Of a stretch of DNA of 64,000 bases, positions 1 to 8,489 are shown one piece after another. Position numbers and translations under genes: made by a program. How positions within the stretch are numbered: the first letter of the stretch is position 1; each line of letters opens with the position of its first letter. The DNA comes from Lysinibacillus sp. KCTC 33748 (lineage in GTDB: Bacteria; Bacillota; Bacilli; Bacillales_A; Planococcaceae). The stretch covers positions 1 to 64,000 of the forward strand of contig NZ_MWSJ01000008.1 in assembly GCF_002237755.1 (NCBI RefSeq), given 5' to 3'. The notes under the pieces were generated by a model. It was not told the DNA's origin. It searched no databases and worked only from the letters and a program-made list of their open reading frames with translations.

Positions 1-24
1 TTTTAGGAATGTAATTTATTGAGT

Positions 25-56
25 ACAAAGGACTTCTAAATACTGAAGTCCTTTGT
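25..56. terminator. Hairpin, terminator-like
   Basis: A 12-bp perfect stem (ACAAAGGACTTC / GAAGTCCTTTGT) with an 8-nt loop lies near the left edge. No strong T-run follows on either side. It probably serves a gene left of the window. Confidence 0.4.
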
Positions 57-106
57 AAATATTAAAAATCAACAATATTATTTAACAGAGCCTTATAAAA
101 AAAATC

Positions 107-151
107 AAAGCTGATGGAATTTTACTCGTCGTAAAACTTCACCAGCTTTTT
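107..151 (-). terminator. Intrinsic terminator downstream of the ycsI-like gene
   Basis: Imperfect stem of AAAGCTG...CAGCTTT with further internal pairing. On the minus strand it is followed by eight T residues, so it fits as the terminator of the ycsI-like gene. The plus strand also ends in T5, so it may work both ways. Confidence 0.6.
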
Positions 152-219
152 AGATTTCAGAAATTGGTTTTGTCCCATCCCCTTGACGCTTACTATAAAT
201 AGACGTCCTCGATCATTCC

Positions 220-1014
220 TTAAAGTATGCTCAAACTTGTTTCCTTTATATCAGTGATTAGCATATGACCCGGTGCATGGGTAATTATAATAGAAGGTTT
301 ACTTTCCATTGCTACTGCCTGAGGGGTTACGCCACAAGCCCAAAATACTGGTACTTCCCCTGACTTAATGGACACGGCATCACCGAAATCTGGTTTTGAA
401 ATATCCGTAATACCTATCTGTTCTGGACTACCAATATGAATTGGTGCACCGTGTACATTTGGAAAGCGCGAAGTAATTTGGATTGCACGAATGGCATCCT
501 CTGGAGTCATAGGGCGCATACTGACAACAGTTGGTCCTTCAAACACACCTGCTTTCTCACACGCGATATTTGTTTTATACATTGGCACATTACCATTCTC
601 TTGAATATGTCTTATTGGAATACCAGCTTCAAGAAGAGATGTTTCAAATGTAAAGCTACACCCTATTAAAAAACCTACCATATCCTCTTCCCAATAATCT
701 GTAATATCTAATACTTCTTCAGTTAAAATACCATCCCGATAAATACGATATTTCGGAATGTCCTTGCGAATATCTGCATTTTTTGCAATTTTTGAAGGTA
801 TAAATGATCCAGGTTCTGTCACGTCTAATAATGGACATGGCTTTGGATTTCGCTGACAAAATAGTAGAAAGTCAAAGGCATGCTCCTTCTTCAAAATCAC
901 TAAATTTGCTTGGGTAAACCCAATCGACATGCCAGAAGTTGGTCCAGAAATTTCTTGATTGCGAATTAGTTTTCGGATTTCATTCGGCTCTAAAGCACTA
1001 TATGTTGTCATCAT
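220..1014 (-). CDS. ycsI: YcsI/UPF0317 (DUF1445) family protein, putative hydro-lyase
   Basis: A 264-aa protein of the YcsI/DUF1445 family. Motifs visible are the GxSFTFE stretch near residue 120, a [10 protein letters not shown] segment and a THAPGHM motif near the C-terminus. The ATG at 1014 is chosen because AAGGAG sits 7 nt upstream; an in-frame TTG 18 nt earlier would place that site inside the gene. In B. subtilis ycsI lies in the ycsFGI-kipIAR locus, and the same partners are here. Human DGLUCY, a D-glutamate cyclase making 5-oxo-D-proline, carries a related domain, so a role in glutamate/5-oxoproline interconversion is plausible but unproven. A repeat element (1030-1222) separates it from the transporter gene upstream. 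Confidence 0.85.
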   Translation of the reverse strand: MMTTYSALEPNEIRKLIRNQEISGPTSGMSIGFTQANLVILKKEHAFDFLLFCQRNPKPCPLLDVTEPGSFIPSKIAKNADIRKDIPKYRIYRDGILTEEVLDITDYWEEDMVGFLIGCSFTFETSLLEAGIPIRHIQENGNVPMYKTNIACEKAGVFEGPTVVSMRPMTPEDAIRAIQITSRFPNVHGAPIHIGSPEQIGITDISKPDFGDAVSIKSGEVPVFWACGVTPQAVAMESKPSIIITHAPGHMLITDIKETSLSIL

Positions 1015-1029
1015 CAATTCACTCCTTAT

Positions 1030-1222
1030 CAATTATGCCTTGGCGTAATTGCGTCCGGATTTTGAATTGTGCCAGCACAATTCATTCCTTTGAAAATCCG
1101 TGACATCCGCCGGAGGCTTTTATTTTTATTCAGTAGGTGTTTGGATACCCACTGAAAAGGTACAAAAATCGCATTCATCTCACCACCTATAGAGGTGGGA
1201 GTCTTCTGCTGAATAAAGATAA
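1030..1222. repeat. Family A structured intergenic repeat, copy 1
   Basis: A ~190-bp element found at four places in the window (also near 15729, 22850 and 39718). It folds as a three-layer hairpin: outer GCCTTGGCG/CGCCGGAGGC, middle GGATTTT/GAAAATCC, inner GAATTGTGC/GCACAATTC. Two further hairpins follow (TTCAGTAGG..CCCACTGAA and CCACCTATAGAGGTGG). It carries no gene. It lies between the NRAMP-like gene and ycsI, ending a few bases before the ycsI ribosome binding site. Confidence 0.8.
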
Positions 1223-1225
1223 ATT

Positions 1226-1257
1226 AACCATCCATGAAAAGATGCTCATGGATGGTT
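1226..1257 (-). terminator. Hairpin after the NRAMP-like transporter gene
   Basis: A perfect 11-bp stem AACCATCCATG / CATGGATGGTT. It lies 15 nt beyond the transporter stop codon and just before repeat copy 1, so it probably ends or attenuates the pxpA-transporter transcript. Confidence 0.55.
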
Positions 1258-1271
1258 GTTTGGTTGTTAGA

Positions 1272-2525
1272 TTAACTAAGAATTTTTGGAATTTCTTCAA
1301 ATAATGTAACAATGCTGAGATATCCCATAAGAACAACTACCATTGCTCCAGTGACAGTTAACCAACGTGGATGCCTATATGTACCAACAATTTCTTTTTT
1401 GTGTGCAGCAACTAATATAATACCAAGTGATAATGGTAAAACTAGTGCATTTAATGCACCTACCAAAATTAACACATTAACAGGCTTTCCAACCAAGGCA
1501 AAAGTTGTTGTTGAAATGACGATAAATGCTATAATCACCCAATTATGATATTTTTCAATGTTAGGGTGGAATGAACGAATAAATGAAACGGATGTATAAG
1601 CTGCACCTACAACAGAAGTAATCGCTGCAGCCCACATAATCATACCAAACATACGATAACCGATATTACCCGCAGCTAATTGGAATACAGATGCAGGTGG
1701 ATTGGCAGGATCAATAACTAAACCTTTTGAAACAACACCAAGAACAGCTAAAAATAAAGCAATACGCATTACGCCAGTAATCAATATCCCTGTCACAGAG
1801 CTTTTTGTTACTTCTGGCAAGGATTCTTGTCCTTTGATGCCAGCGTCCAAAAGGCGGTGACCACCAGCAAAAGTAATGTAACCCCCAACTGATCCACCAA
1901 CCAAAGTTACAATCGCAAACCAGCTAATTTCTTTAGGCCAAACGGTGTTTACAATCGCATCTCCTACAGGTGGTGAAGTTTTAAAAGCAACGAATAGCAT
2001 GAGGAGAATCATGACACCGCCAGCAATTTGCGCAACCTTGTCCATTGCCTTTCCTGCTTCTTTATAGATAAATATAAAAATAGCAAAAAGTGCACTTACA
2101 ATGGCACCCATAATTGGATTTACGCCAAGCATTGCATTTAACCCTAATCCAGCTCCAGCAACGTTCCCAATATTAAATGCTAAACCACCTGTAACAATCA
2201 TAATTGCAAGGATAACACCTAATCCAGGTAACACCTTATTGGCAATTTCTTGCCCACGCAAGCCAGAAACAGCAATGATTCGCCAAACGTTTACCTGTGC
2301 GACAATATCTAGAATTAATGAGATTAAAATTACAAATCCAAAGCTAGCCGCTAATTGCTGTGTAAATACTGTCGTTTGTGTTAAAAAACCTGGTCCAATA
2401 GATGAGGTAGCCATTAAAAAGGCAGCTCCTATTAACACACTTTTACTTGCTGTTTTCTTAACAAATTTACCTTTTTTCTCTTGCTCGATTCCCGCTTCAC
2501 TAACTTCCGATTTTTTTGCTACCAT
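1272..2525 (-). CDS. ycsG: NRAMP-family membrane transporter (YcsG-like)
   Basis: A 417-aa protein with about 11 hydrophobic segments. It has the NRAMP-family opening GPGFLTQTTVFTQQLAASFG near residue 45, but lacks the classical DPGN metal motif there. Relatives sit beside 5-oxoprolinase genes and are presumed to carry an organic substrate; 5-oxoproline uptake is the natural inference here, not shown. The ATG at 2525 is preferred over the upstream in-frame ATG because AAGGAGGGG lies just before it, inside the end of pxpA. The 4-nt gap to pxpA implies coupled translation. Confidence 0.85.
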   Translation of the reverse strand: MVAKKSEVSEAGIEQEKKGKFVKKTASKSVLIGAAFLMATSSIGPGFLTQTTVFTQQLAASFGFVILISLILDIVAQVNVWRIIAVSGLRGQEIANKVLPGLGVILAIMIVTGGLAFNIGNVAGAGLGLNAMLGVNPIMGAIVSALFAIFIFIYKEAGKAMDKVAQIAGGVMILLMLFVAFKTSPPVGDAIVNTVWPKEISWFAIVTLVGGSVGGYITFAGGHRLLDAGIKGQESLPEVTKSSVTGILITGVMRIALFLAVLGVVSKGLVIDPANPPASVFQLAAGNIGYRMFGMIMWAAAITSVVGAAYTSVSFIRSFHPNIEKYHNWVIIAFIVISTTTFALVGKPVNVLILVGALNALVLPLSLGIILVAAHKKEIVGTYRHPRWLTVTGAMVVVLMGYLSIVTLFEEIPKILS

Positions 2526-2529
2526 TGGC

Positions 2530-3294
2530 TTACCCCTCCTTGATTGCACGTACTGATATTTGATGATCTGCTAATCTTGAATGAATATATTCTGCAAATT
2601 CTACAGCATGTTCCCCATCCCCATGAATACAAATAGTATTTGCCTGTAATGGGACATCGATTTTCTGTTGTGACAGCACAATTCCCTCTTTCACCATTCT
2701 CACAACTTGATTCACAGCTTGTTCTTTATCGGTAATCAATGCATCAGGTTGTTTACGAGATGTTAAAGAACCATCCTTCTGATAGGTACGATCTGCAAAC
2801 ACTTCATGGGCTGTTTGAAGCCCTACTTTTTCTCCGGCTTTTGTTAATTCACTACCTGAGAGACCGAATAACACAAGTGAAGGTGAAATATCATAAATGG
2901 CTTGTGCGATTGCCTCAGCAATCGCTGGATTTTTAGCAGCCATATTATAAAGTGCTCCATGTGGTTTAACATGCTGCATCGTTTCATTGTAAGTCGTTAG
3001 AAAACCTTGCAATGCTCCAACTTGATAAATGACCATATCATAGGCTTCCTGTGGTGTGATGTTCATCTCACGTCGTCCAAAGCCATTTAAATCCGGTAAT
3101 CCTGGATGTGCCCCGATTTTCACACCATTAGCAATGGCTAGCTTAACTGTCTCTCGCATGACTGTTGGATCTCCAGCATGGAATCCACAAGCAATATTAG
3201 CAGAAGTTACATATTTTAAGATTTCTTCTTGCTCTCCAAGTCGATAACGACCAAAACTTTCCCCTAAATCACAGTTTAAATCAACTCGAAACAT
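2530..3294 (-). CDS. pxpA: 5-oxoprolinase subunit A (LamB/YcsF family)
   Basis: A 254-aa cytoplasmic protein that with PxpB and PxpC hydrolyses 5-oxo-L-proline to glutamate with ATP. It starts with the family signature [13 protein letters not shown] and contains [32 protein letters not shown] and [10 protein letters not shown], which form the conserved His/Asp-rich active-site face of the YcsF barrel. The start at 3294 is chosen from the signature and a GGGGGAAG site upstream; the reading frame extends 19 codons further without an RBS. It heads a minus-strand operon with the transporter, divergent from pxpBC. Confidence 0.93.
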   Translation of the reverse strand: MFRVDLNCDLGESFGRYRLGEQEEILKYVTSANIACGFHAGDPTVMRETVKLAIANGVKIGAHPGLPDLNGFGRREMNITPQEAYDMVIYQVGALQGFLTTYNETMQHVKPHGALYNMAAKNPAIAEAIAQAIYDISPSLVLFGLSGSELTKAGEKVGLQTAHEVFADRTYQKDGSLTSRKQPDALITDKEQAVNQVVRMVKEGIVLSQQKIDVPLQANTICIHGDGEHAVEFAEYIHSRLADHQISVRAIKEG

Positions 3295-3332
3295 CTTCTT
3301 CCCCCATTTTCTTCCCACTAAAATAGTTACAC

Positions 3333-3346
3333 TGAATACGTTTTCA
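3333..3346. promoter_or_regulatory. cre-like site upstream of pxpA
   Basis: TGAATACGTTTTCA matches the CcpA consensus TGWAANCGNTNWCA at all but one fixed position. It lies 38-51 bp upstream of the pxpA start. One mismatch in AT-rich DNA makes this a weak call. Confidence 0.3.
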
Positions 3347-3355
3347 AACATTCTG

Positions 3356-3373
3356 TACCGATATTCGGAACTT
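3356..3373. promoter_or_regulatory. Candidate KipR-type operator, copy near pxpA
   Basis: TACCGATATTCGGAACTT at this site resembles TACCGAATTACGAAACTT at 3538-3555, with 14 of 18 bases equal. One copy lies near each of the two divergent starts (pxpA and pxpB). IclR-type binding at these sites is an inference. Confidence 0.35.
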
Positions 3374-3537
3374 AAGTTTTGAAATTTAAAAAAATCTTAT
3401 CATATTTTATTATTACTGAAAAGTATAAATTTAAAATTTTGAGAAAGAATTTTTTTTTTGAAATTTTCATTTAAATTAAACTTGTTTTCGTTTATTGTTT
3501 AAATATAATATTAATAATCCGTTATTTAAAACTCACA

Positions 3538-3555
3538 TACCGAATTACGAAACTT
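3538..3555. promoter_or_regulatory. Candidate KipR-type operator, copy near pxpB
   Basis: Second copy of the motif described at 3356-3373, ending just before the pxpB ribosome binding site (AGGAG at 3557-3561). Confidence 0.35.
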
Positions 3556-3570
3556 CAGGAGATGGTTTTT

Positions 3571-4311
3571 ATGATGAATTTAAAAGAGAATGTACAGATA
3601 AGACCTTTGAGTGATTCTGCACTAGTTATACATGTAGGTGAAGGAATCAGTGAGGCAAATCACAACAAAGTTAAAAATATATTGAACTTATTAGAGAGAA
3701 ATCCATTTAAAGGATTCATCGAAGTTGTACCTGCCTATAATAATGTGACGGTTTATTACAATCCGATTGAAGTATACTTTTCAAATATAGGAAAAGAAGG
3801 CGAAATGCCTTACGAAAAGGTGAAAGCAACAATTCTTTCTTTAATGAATCAATCTCACATAGTTGAAACAACGAAGGCACGTGTCGTAAAAATCCCTGTA
3901 GTATATGGTGGTGAAATGGGACCAGATTTAGAATTTGTAGCCTCTTATCATGGTTTAACACCTAATGAAGTGATTAACATTCATTCTTCTGTGGAATATC
4001 TTGTTTACATGATAGGCTTTGCTCCAGGTTTTCCGTTTATGGGAGGAATGGACAAACGAATAGCAACACCTCGTAAAGAAACTCCACGGTTATCGATTAC
4101 TCCGGGGTCTGTTGGAATTGCGGGAAATCAAACAGGTATTTATCCATTAGAAACTCCAGGGGGATGGCAAATTATCGGACGAACACCTTCTCGTTTGTTT
4201 CTACCTGAACAATCTCCTCCAACCTTATTACAACCTGGTGATCGAATTCAGTTTGTACCAATTTCGTTGGAAGAATATAAGAGCGACTGGGAGATGAAAA
4301 CATGGGCATAA
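3571..4311 (+). CDS. pxpB: 5-oxoprolinase subunit B (KipI family)
   Basis: A 246-aa protein of the allophanate hydrolase subunit 1 / KipI family. It has PLSDSALVIHVGE at the N-terminus and the C-terminal cyclophilin-like domain with IGFAPGFPFMGG, TPRKETPRL, PGSVGIAGNQTGIYP and GGWQIIGRTP. AGGAG at 3557 is 9 nt before ATG 3571, so the ATG at 3562 is too close. In B. subtilis KipI also inhibits the sporulation kinase KinA; whether this one does cannot be told. The last 10 nt overlap pxpC. Confidence 0.92.
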   Translation: MMNLKENVQIRPLSDSALVIHVGEGISEANHNKVKNILNLLERNPFKGFIEVVPAYNNVTVYYNPIEVYFSNIGKEGEMPYEKVKATILSLMNQSHIVETTKARVVKIPVVYGGEMGPDLEFVASYHGLTPNEVINIHSSVEYLVYMIGFAPGFPFMGGMDKRIATPRKETPRLSITPGSVGIAGNQTGIYPLETPGGWQIIGRTPSRLFLPEQSPPTLLQPGDRIQFVPISLEEYKSDWEMKTWA

Positions 4312-5291
4312 AAGTATTACAGCCAGGTATGCTGGCAACCATTCAAGACCTAGGAAGATATAGGCTACAAAAGTTTGGTATTATCGTCGGAGGAGCAATG
4401 GATTCAAATTCCTTACGAATTGCGAATTTACTTGTTGGTAATTCGGAAGGAGAAGGCGCTCTTGAGGTGACACTTTATGGAACATCCCTTTTATTCGAAA
4501 CGGATGAACTGATCGCTATTACAGGTGGTAATTTGCAACCTACAATAGACGGCAAAGAAGCACCAATGTGGCGACCACTTTTAATTCAAAAAGGATCTGT
4601 TTTGAAATTTAATACTGCGATTAGTGGTTGCCGAGCTTACGTATCAATTAGTGGCGGAATTCAAGTGCCCGAAGTGATGAACAGTAAAAGCACCTACATA
4701 CGTGCTGGAATTGGAGGATTTCAAGGAAGAAAATTACTGAAGAATGATGTCTTTGAATTAGTTAGACGATCAGAGTTAGGAGAGGCTCTTTTTGAACAAT
4801 TAAAAAAAGAACCAACGTACCTTCCTTGGTCCGCTGATTACACATCCTTTGTTTCATTAAAAAAAACACAAACAATCCGCTTTATAAGAGGCTCTGAATA
4901 TGAGCATTTCGATGAGGAGAGTTTAAAAAAATTTCTTTCAACACCTTACACCATCACAACACACGCAGATCGAATGGGCTATCGATTAGAAGGAGAAGCT
5001 ATTCAATTAAAAGAGCCATTTGAATTATTATCGGAAGGAGTTACATTCGGAACGATTCAAGTGCCCTCCAATGGGCAACCAATTATTTTAATGGCAGATC
5101 GTCAAACAACTGGTGGATATCCTAAAATAGCTCAAGTGATTGCTGCCGATTTACCATCATTAGCACAAATGCAAACAAATGGTCGAATCTATTTTAAAGA
5201 GGTCACTCTTGAAGAAGCTCAATTGGCATTAATTCATCAAGAAAGAAAACGAAATGAATTAGCATTTGGGCTCCGTTTAAAAAGGTTATAG
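4302..5291 (+). CDS. pxpC: 5-oxoprolinase subunit C (KipA family, biotin-dependent carboxyltransferase-like)
   Basis: A 329-aa protein of the allophanate hydrolase subunit 2 / KipA family. Signatures: GMLATIQDLGR at residues 9-19, GGAMDSNSLRIANLLVGN, AITGGNLQP, ISGGIQVP, a THADRMGYRLEG stretch and ILMADRQTTGGYPKIAQV. Its start overlaps the pxpB end, so the two subunits are translationally coupled. A strong hairpin terminator follows. Confidence 0.93.
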   Translation: MGIKVLQPGMLATIQDLGRYRLQKFGIIVGGAMDSNSLRIANLLVGNSEGEGALEVTLYGTSLLFETDELIAITGGNLQPTIDGKEAPMWRPLLIQKGSVLKFNTAISGCRAYVSISGGIQVPEVMNSKSTYIRAGIGGFQGRKLLKNDVFELVRRSELGEALFEQLKKEPTYLPWSADYTSFVSLKKTQTIRFIRGSEYEHFDEESLKKFLSTPYTITTHADRMGYRLEGEAIQLKEPFELLSEGVTFGTIQVPSNGQPIILMADRQTTGGYPKIAQVIAADLPSLAQMQTNGRIYFKEVTLEEAQLALIHQERKRNELAFGLRLKRL

Positions 5292-5336
5292 CATATTTAG
5301 ATAATAATATTTTCTAAAAATCAGCAACTCCAACAC

Positions 5337-5378
5337 AAAATGGGTAATCTCAAATAACTTTTGAGACTACCCATTTTT
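5337..5378. terminator. Bidirectional terminator between pxpC and kipR
   Basis: Stem AAAATGGGTA-TCTCAA / TTGAGA-TACCCATTTTTT. It has a T-run on the plus side and A/T-rich flanks on the other, and lies between convergent genes. Confidence 0.8.
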
Positions 5379-6136
5379 TAAAGCTGTTCATACCCTAATT
5401 GTTTAGAAATTTGTGCGGTAGCCTTTTTAAGTTTATCGACGAAAATTTCAACGTTTTCCCCTTGATAATTGGTTTCTAGTCCCGCAATACTCATTGCCGC
5501 AACGACTTCCCCTTTATGATCGTAAATCGGTGCTGCAACAGCAGATGTATAATTTTCTAATTCTGAATGGCTGATTGTATAACCAAGATCTCTAGCCTGC
5601 ACAATCGTTTCAAAAAGCCTTTCCTTTCCCGTGATCGTCCCCATTGCAAATGATTTAAGTTCTACCGATTCGAGATATTCCTTTATGTCTGCATCCGGTA
5701 AAAAGGATAATACAGCACGAGGGCATGCTCCTGCATAAAGAGGACTTTTTCTACCAATAGCTGTGTAGAGTCGAACTTTTTGCTTCGTATCTATTTTCTC
5801 GATATAAACAGCATCGTCACCATCACGAACGATTAAATTTATCGCTTCTTTTACATCATTATGTAACTCATTCATAATTGGTTCTGCAATTTTCCGCACA
5901 TCTAGGCGCATAGATACTAGATGTCCAAATTTAAGGAAGAGAACACCTAACCTATATTTTGAATCAGTTCCCTTCTCTAAAAATTCCATTTCCTCAAAAG
6001 ATTTCAACATGCGGAAAGCAGAGGTTTTAGGAATTCCTGATAGCTCAATTACTTCTTGAAATGACAGTTCAGTATGATCGATAAATAAATTTAATATATC
6101 CATAGAACGAATAACCGTTTTATTATTATTTGTCAA
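5378..6136 (-). CDS. kipR: IclR-family transcriptional regulator (KipR-like)
   Basis: A 252-aa regulator. A winged helix-turn-helix covers residues 1-65 (SMDILNLF...LSFQEVIELSGIPKTSAFRML). The IclR effector domain follows, with GACPRAVLSFLP, DLGYTISHSELENYTSAVAAPIYD and AAMSIAGLE. KipR represses the kip/ycs operon in B. subtilis, and position next to pxpABC supports the same target here. Start context is poor (no clean AGGAGG), so the exact start is less certain. Confidence 0.87.
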   Translation of the reverse strand: MTNNNKTVIRSMDILNLFIDHTELSFQEVIELSGIPKTSAFRMLKSFEEMEFLEKGTDSKYRLGVLFLKFGHLVSMRLDVRKIAEPIMNELHNDVKEAINLIVRDGDDAVYIEKIDTKQKVRLYTAIGRKSPLYAGACPRAVLSFLPDADIKEYLESVELKSFAMGTITGKERLFETIVQARDLGYTISHSELENYTSAVAAPIYDHKGEVVAAMSIAGLETNYQGENVEIFVDKLKKATAQISKQLGYEQL

Positions 6137-6285
6137 TTTAAGTTTTCTCCCCCTTCTATACTAGATTTAATCTAATCATAATTTTTCTTTTCTTAAATAA
6201 TAATTATACCTAATATCTTACTGTTTTTATATACCCTGGCTCTTCATCAAAACGTGTGGTTGATTTCTTTGATAGAAAGAGCTTG

Positions 6286-6400
6286 TTTTTGATAAAAGCC
6301 CAAATAGTTTCGATAAAATGAGATTTTGTTTCGATAAAAGCTCAAATAGTTTCGATAAAGATCGATTTTGTTTCGATAAATCTTCAAAGTATTCCTATAA
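6286..6400. repeat. 42-bp tandem repeat, about 2.7 copies
   Basis: Units start at about 6286, 6329 and 6371. Each carries TTTCGATAAA-type words; the first two share the order TTTYGATAAAAGCYCAAATAG then TTTCGATAAA. The third unit has drifted. The period of 42 is a multiple of three, but no convincing protein results. Confidence 0.75.
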
Positions 6401-6535
6401 AACGAACGAAAGGAGTTTTAGTGATTCTATTTTGGGGCTCGACACGAAAACATTCACAAAGATTACCTTGATCATTTTGTTTTTCAATACTAAGAAAAGA
6501 GTTGTCTCTTGCGTCTGAGACAAACTCCTTTTTTG

Positions 6536-6650
6536 GCTCTTCCGACTGGGCGCTTTGTAGCTAACGCTACAGAAAACATTTGTTGTTGCTGTCGCTACGC
6601 TTTCGCACAGAGAAAGATTCCTGGGGGCGCCCAGCCGGAACGAAGAGCAA
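6536..6650. repeat. Family B hairpin-mosaic repeat, copy 1
   Basis: Bounded by inverted ends CTCTTCCGACTGGGCGC and GCGCCCAGCCGGAACGAAGAG. Inside are GTAGCTAACGCTAC and the ACAGAAAACATTTGTTG and GTCGCTACGCTTTCGCACAG words. The same words recur in copies near 29864, 42826, 46276 and 59450. Confidence 0.75.
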
Positions 6651-6777
6651 GTAATACAGGGCATATATTTTAAAAAATGTCATCCACAACTTTGGTGATA
6701 AGCCTCTACCCTATAAATCAGGTTGATAAAGGAATAAAAAACAAGAGCAAAAGAATGGTTGCTTTGCTTCATGCTCT

Positions 6778-7100
6778 TTACCCCTGTTTATTATTCTTAT
6801 TAAAGCTCTGACGTTTTTCCTTAAATAAAATCACGCCAATCAAACCAACGATGGAGAAGATAACCGGCGTGATGAAACCATAGTAATATCCATCAAATAG
6901 ATTTCCTGAAGTTGATTGAAAATGATCCAATATATAGCCAAAAATGATGGGTAGCAATACAGCACTTAGAAAGCCACCCGTATTCGCAATCCCTGAAACA
7001 ATTCCTGATTCTTCAAGTTTAAAAGATTGACGTACAGCTGCAAAGGTTAATGCACTTGCCCCATATCCAAAGCAAATGATAAAGAAAATAATAATTAAAA
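6778..7100 (-). pseudogene. C-terminal fragment of an MFS transporter gene (duplicate of 23398-23720)
   Basis: About 107 codons, in frame to a TAA at 6778, match the 3' end of the complete MFS gene at 23398-24669. By eye there are about 20 mismatches in 320 bp. The match stops abruptly at 7100 on the 5' side, with no start codon or promoter. Both copies lie on the minus strand, so they are direct repeats 16,620 bp apart, bracketing the catabolic cluster. Confidence 0.92.
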
Positions 7101-7234
7101 AGCACCTCCTTTAATTGTTACGTCTATCGTACCGGAGGTGCCTGGTTGTTTATATTCGTTATTTGATTACGGTCTTACGCATAATCTAGCTCTTTCATGT
7201 GTTTTGAAAATTATCGAAATTTAAAAATAGAAAA

Positions 7235-7285
7235 GAAGGTGAAAGCTTGGTAGATTACGTACGTTCCCTACCAATTTTCACCTTC
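7235..7285 (-). terminator. Terminator of ald
   Basis: Long stem GAAGGTGAAA...TTTTCACCTTC with an inner TTGGTA/TACCAA stem. It lies just past the ald stop on the minus strand. Confidence 0.7.
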
Positions 7286-7317
7286 TGTTCATATCAAATA
7301 ACATTATTTCTCTTATT

Positions 7318-8463
7318 CTATTTAACTGCTAACGCCGAAGTTGAATCTGCTGCTAATTCTACTTGTAGATCCGTATATGGTAATCCATGTGCATCAGCTA
7401 CCGCTTTATATACTATTTTTCCATTTACTACGTTTATCCCCTTCGCTAAAACAGGATTATCTAAAGCAGCTTGGCGATAGCCTTTATTAGCTATTTGCAA
7501 ACCGTATGGAACAGTTACATTTGACAAGCCCATTGTTGAGGTACGCGCGCAAGCACCTGGCATATTCGCAACTGCGTAATGCACAACCCCGTATACTTCA
7601 TAAGTAGGATTACTATGAGTAGTAATTCGATCAATTGTTTCAATAGAACCCCCTTGATCTACCGCTACATCCACTACAACAGACCCCTTTTGCATCGTTT
7701 GAATCATTTCTTTTGAAACTAATTGTGGTGCACGTGAACCTGGAATTAGCACAGCACCAATTAACAAATCTGCTGTTTTCACTGCTTCAGCGATATTGTA
7801 GGTATTTGATGCAAGTGTACGAACACGTCCTTGGAACATATCATCTATTTGACTTAAGCGTGTAATATTAACGTCTAAAATTGTTACGTTTGCACCTAAT
7901 CCTACTGCCATTTTCGCAGCATTCGTCCCGACAACTCCAGCACCTATAATCACTACATTTCCAGGTGCAACACCAGGTATACCACCTAAGAGAACCCCTT
8001 TTCCTCCTTTGGAATTTTCTAAAAACTGTGCACCAATTTGTACAGACATTCGGCCTGCAACTTCACTCATTGGCGTTAATAACGGTAAGGCACCTGAATC
8101 TAATTGAATTGTTTCATAAGCAATTCCAGTAACTTTACTTTCAAGCAAAGCTTTCGTTAATTCTGGCTCTGGAGCTAAATGTAGGTATGTGTAGAGAATT
8201 AGATTCTCTTTAAAATATTTGTACTCCTCCTGAATCGGCTCCTTCACTTTAATCACCATATCAACATCCCAAGCTTCCTTAGTCGATTTAGTAATTTGAG
8301 CGCCTACATCTAAATAATCTTGGTCTGTAAATCCACTACCTAGCCCTGCACTCGATTCAATTATTACTTCATGACCACCTTTTTTGTAAGCAACAACACC
8401 TGCTGGAGTAATTCCTACTCGATTTTCATTATTTTTTATTTCTTTAGGTACACCAATTATCAT
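7318..8463 (-). CDS. ald: Alanine dehydrogenase
   Basis: A 381-aa NAD-dependent enzyme that converts alanine to pyruvate and ammonia. Family marks: [20 protein letters not shown], the substrate-binding [17 protein letters not shown], the Rossmann motif [16 protein letters not shown] and [22 protein letters not shown] precedes the ATG. Placed beside two aminotransferases likely to use pyruvate as amino acceptor, it would regenerate pyruvate from the alanine formed. It is last in the minus-strand run after the aldehyde dehydrogenase gene (26-nt gap). Confidence 0.95.
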   Translation of the reverse strand: MIIGVPKEIKNNENRVGITPAGVVAYKKGGHEVIIESSAGLGSGFTDQDYLDVGAQITKSTKEAWDVDMVIKVKEPIQEEYKYFKENLILYTYLHLAPEPELTKALLESKVTGIAYETIQLDSGALPLLTPMSEVAGRMSVQIGAQFLENSKGGKGVLLGGIPGVAPGNVVIIGAGVVGTNAAKMAVGLGANVTILDVNITRLSQIDDMFQGRVRTLASNTYNIAEAVKTADLLIGAVLIPGSRAPQLVSKEMIQTMQKGSVVVDVAVDQGGSIETIDRITTHSNPTYEVYGVVHYAVANMPGACARTSTMGLSNVTVPYGLQIANKGYRQAALDNPVLAKGINVVNGKIVYKAVADAHGLPYTDLQVELAADSTSALAVK

Positions 8464-8489
8464 TATATTTCCTCCTACCTATTTTTTTA

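Larger units (their letters stand above)
6137..6777. other. Non-coding stretch between kipR and the MFS fragment
   Basis: No gene is supported here. It holds a 42-bp tandem repeat (6286-6400), a family B hairpin repeat (6536-6650) and AT-rich DNA. An 89-codon minus-strand frame at 6395-6664 runs through the repeat and is not convincing. Confidence 0.7.

Noticed and set aside
2101..2556. 151-codon plus-strand frame
   Set aside because: Exactly antisense to the well supported NRAMP-like transporter; no RBS.
6286..6400. Evenly spaced repeats that might be a CRISPR array
   Set aside because: The units are contiguous 42-bp copies without unique spacers, and no cas gene is near.
6395..6664. 89-codon minus-strand reading frame
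   Set aside because: It runs through the family B repeat, has no RBS, and the same repeat elsewhere is not open.
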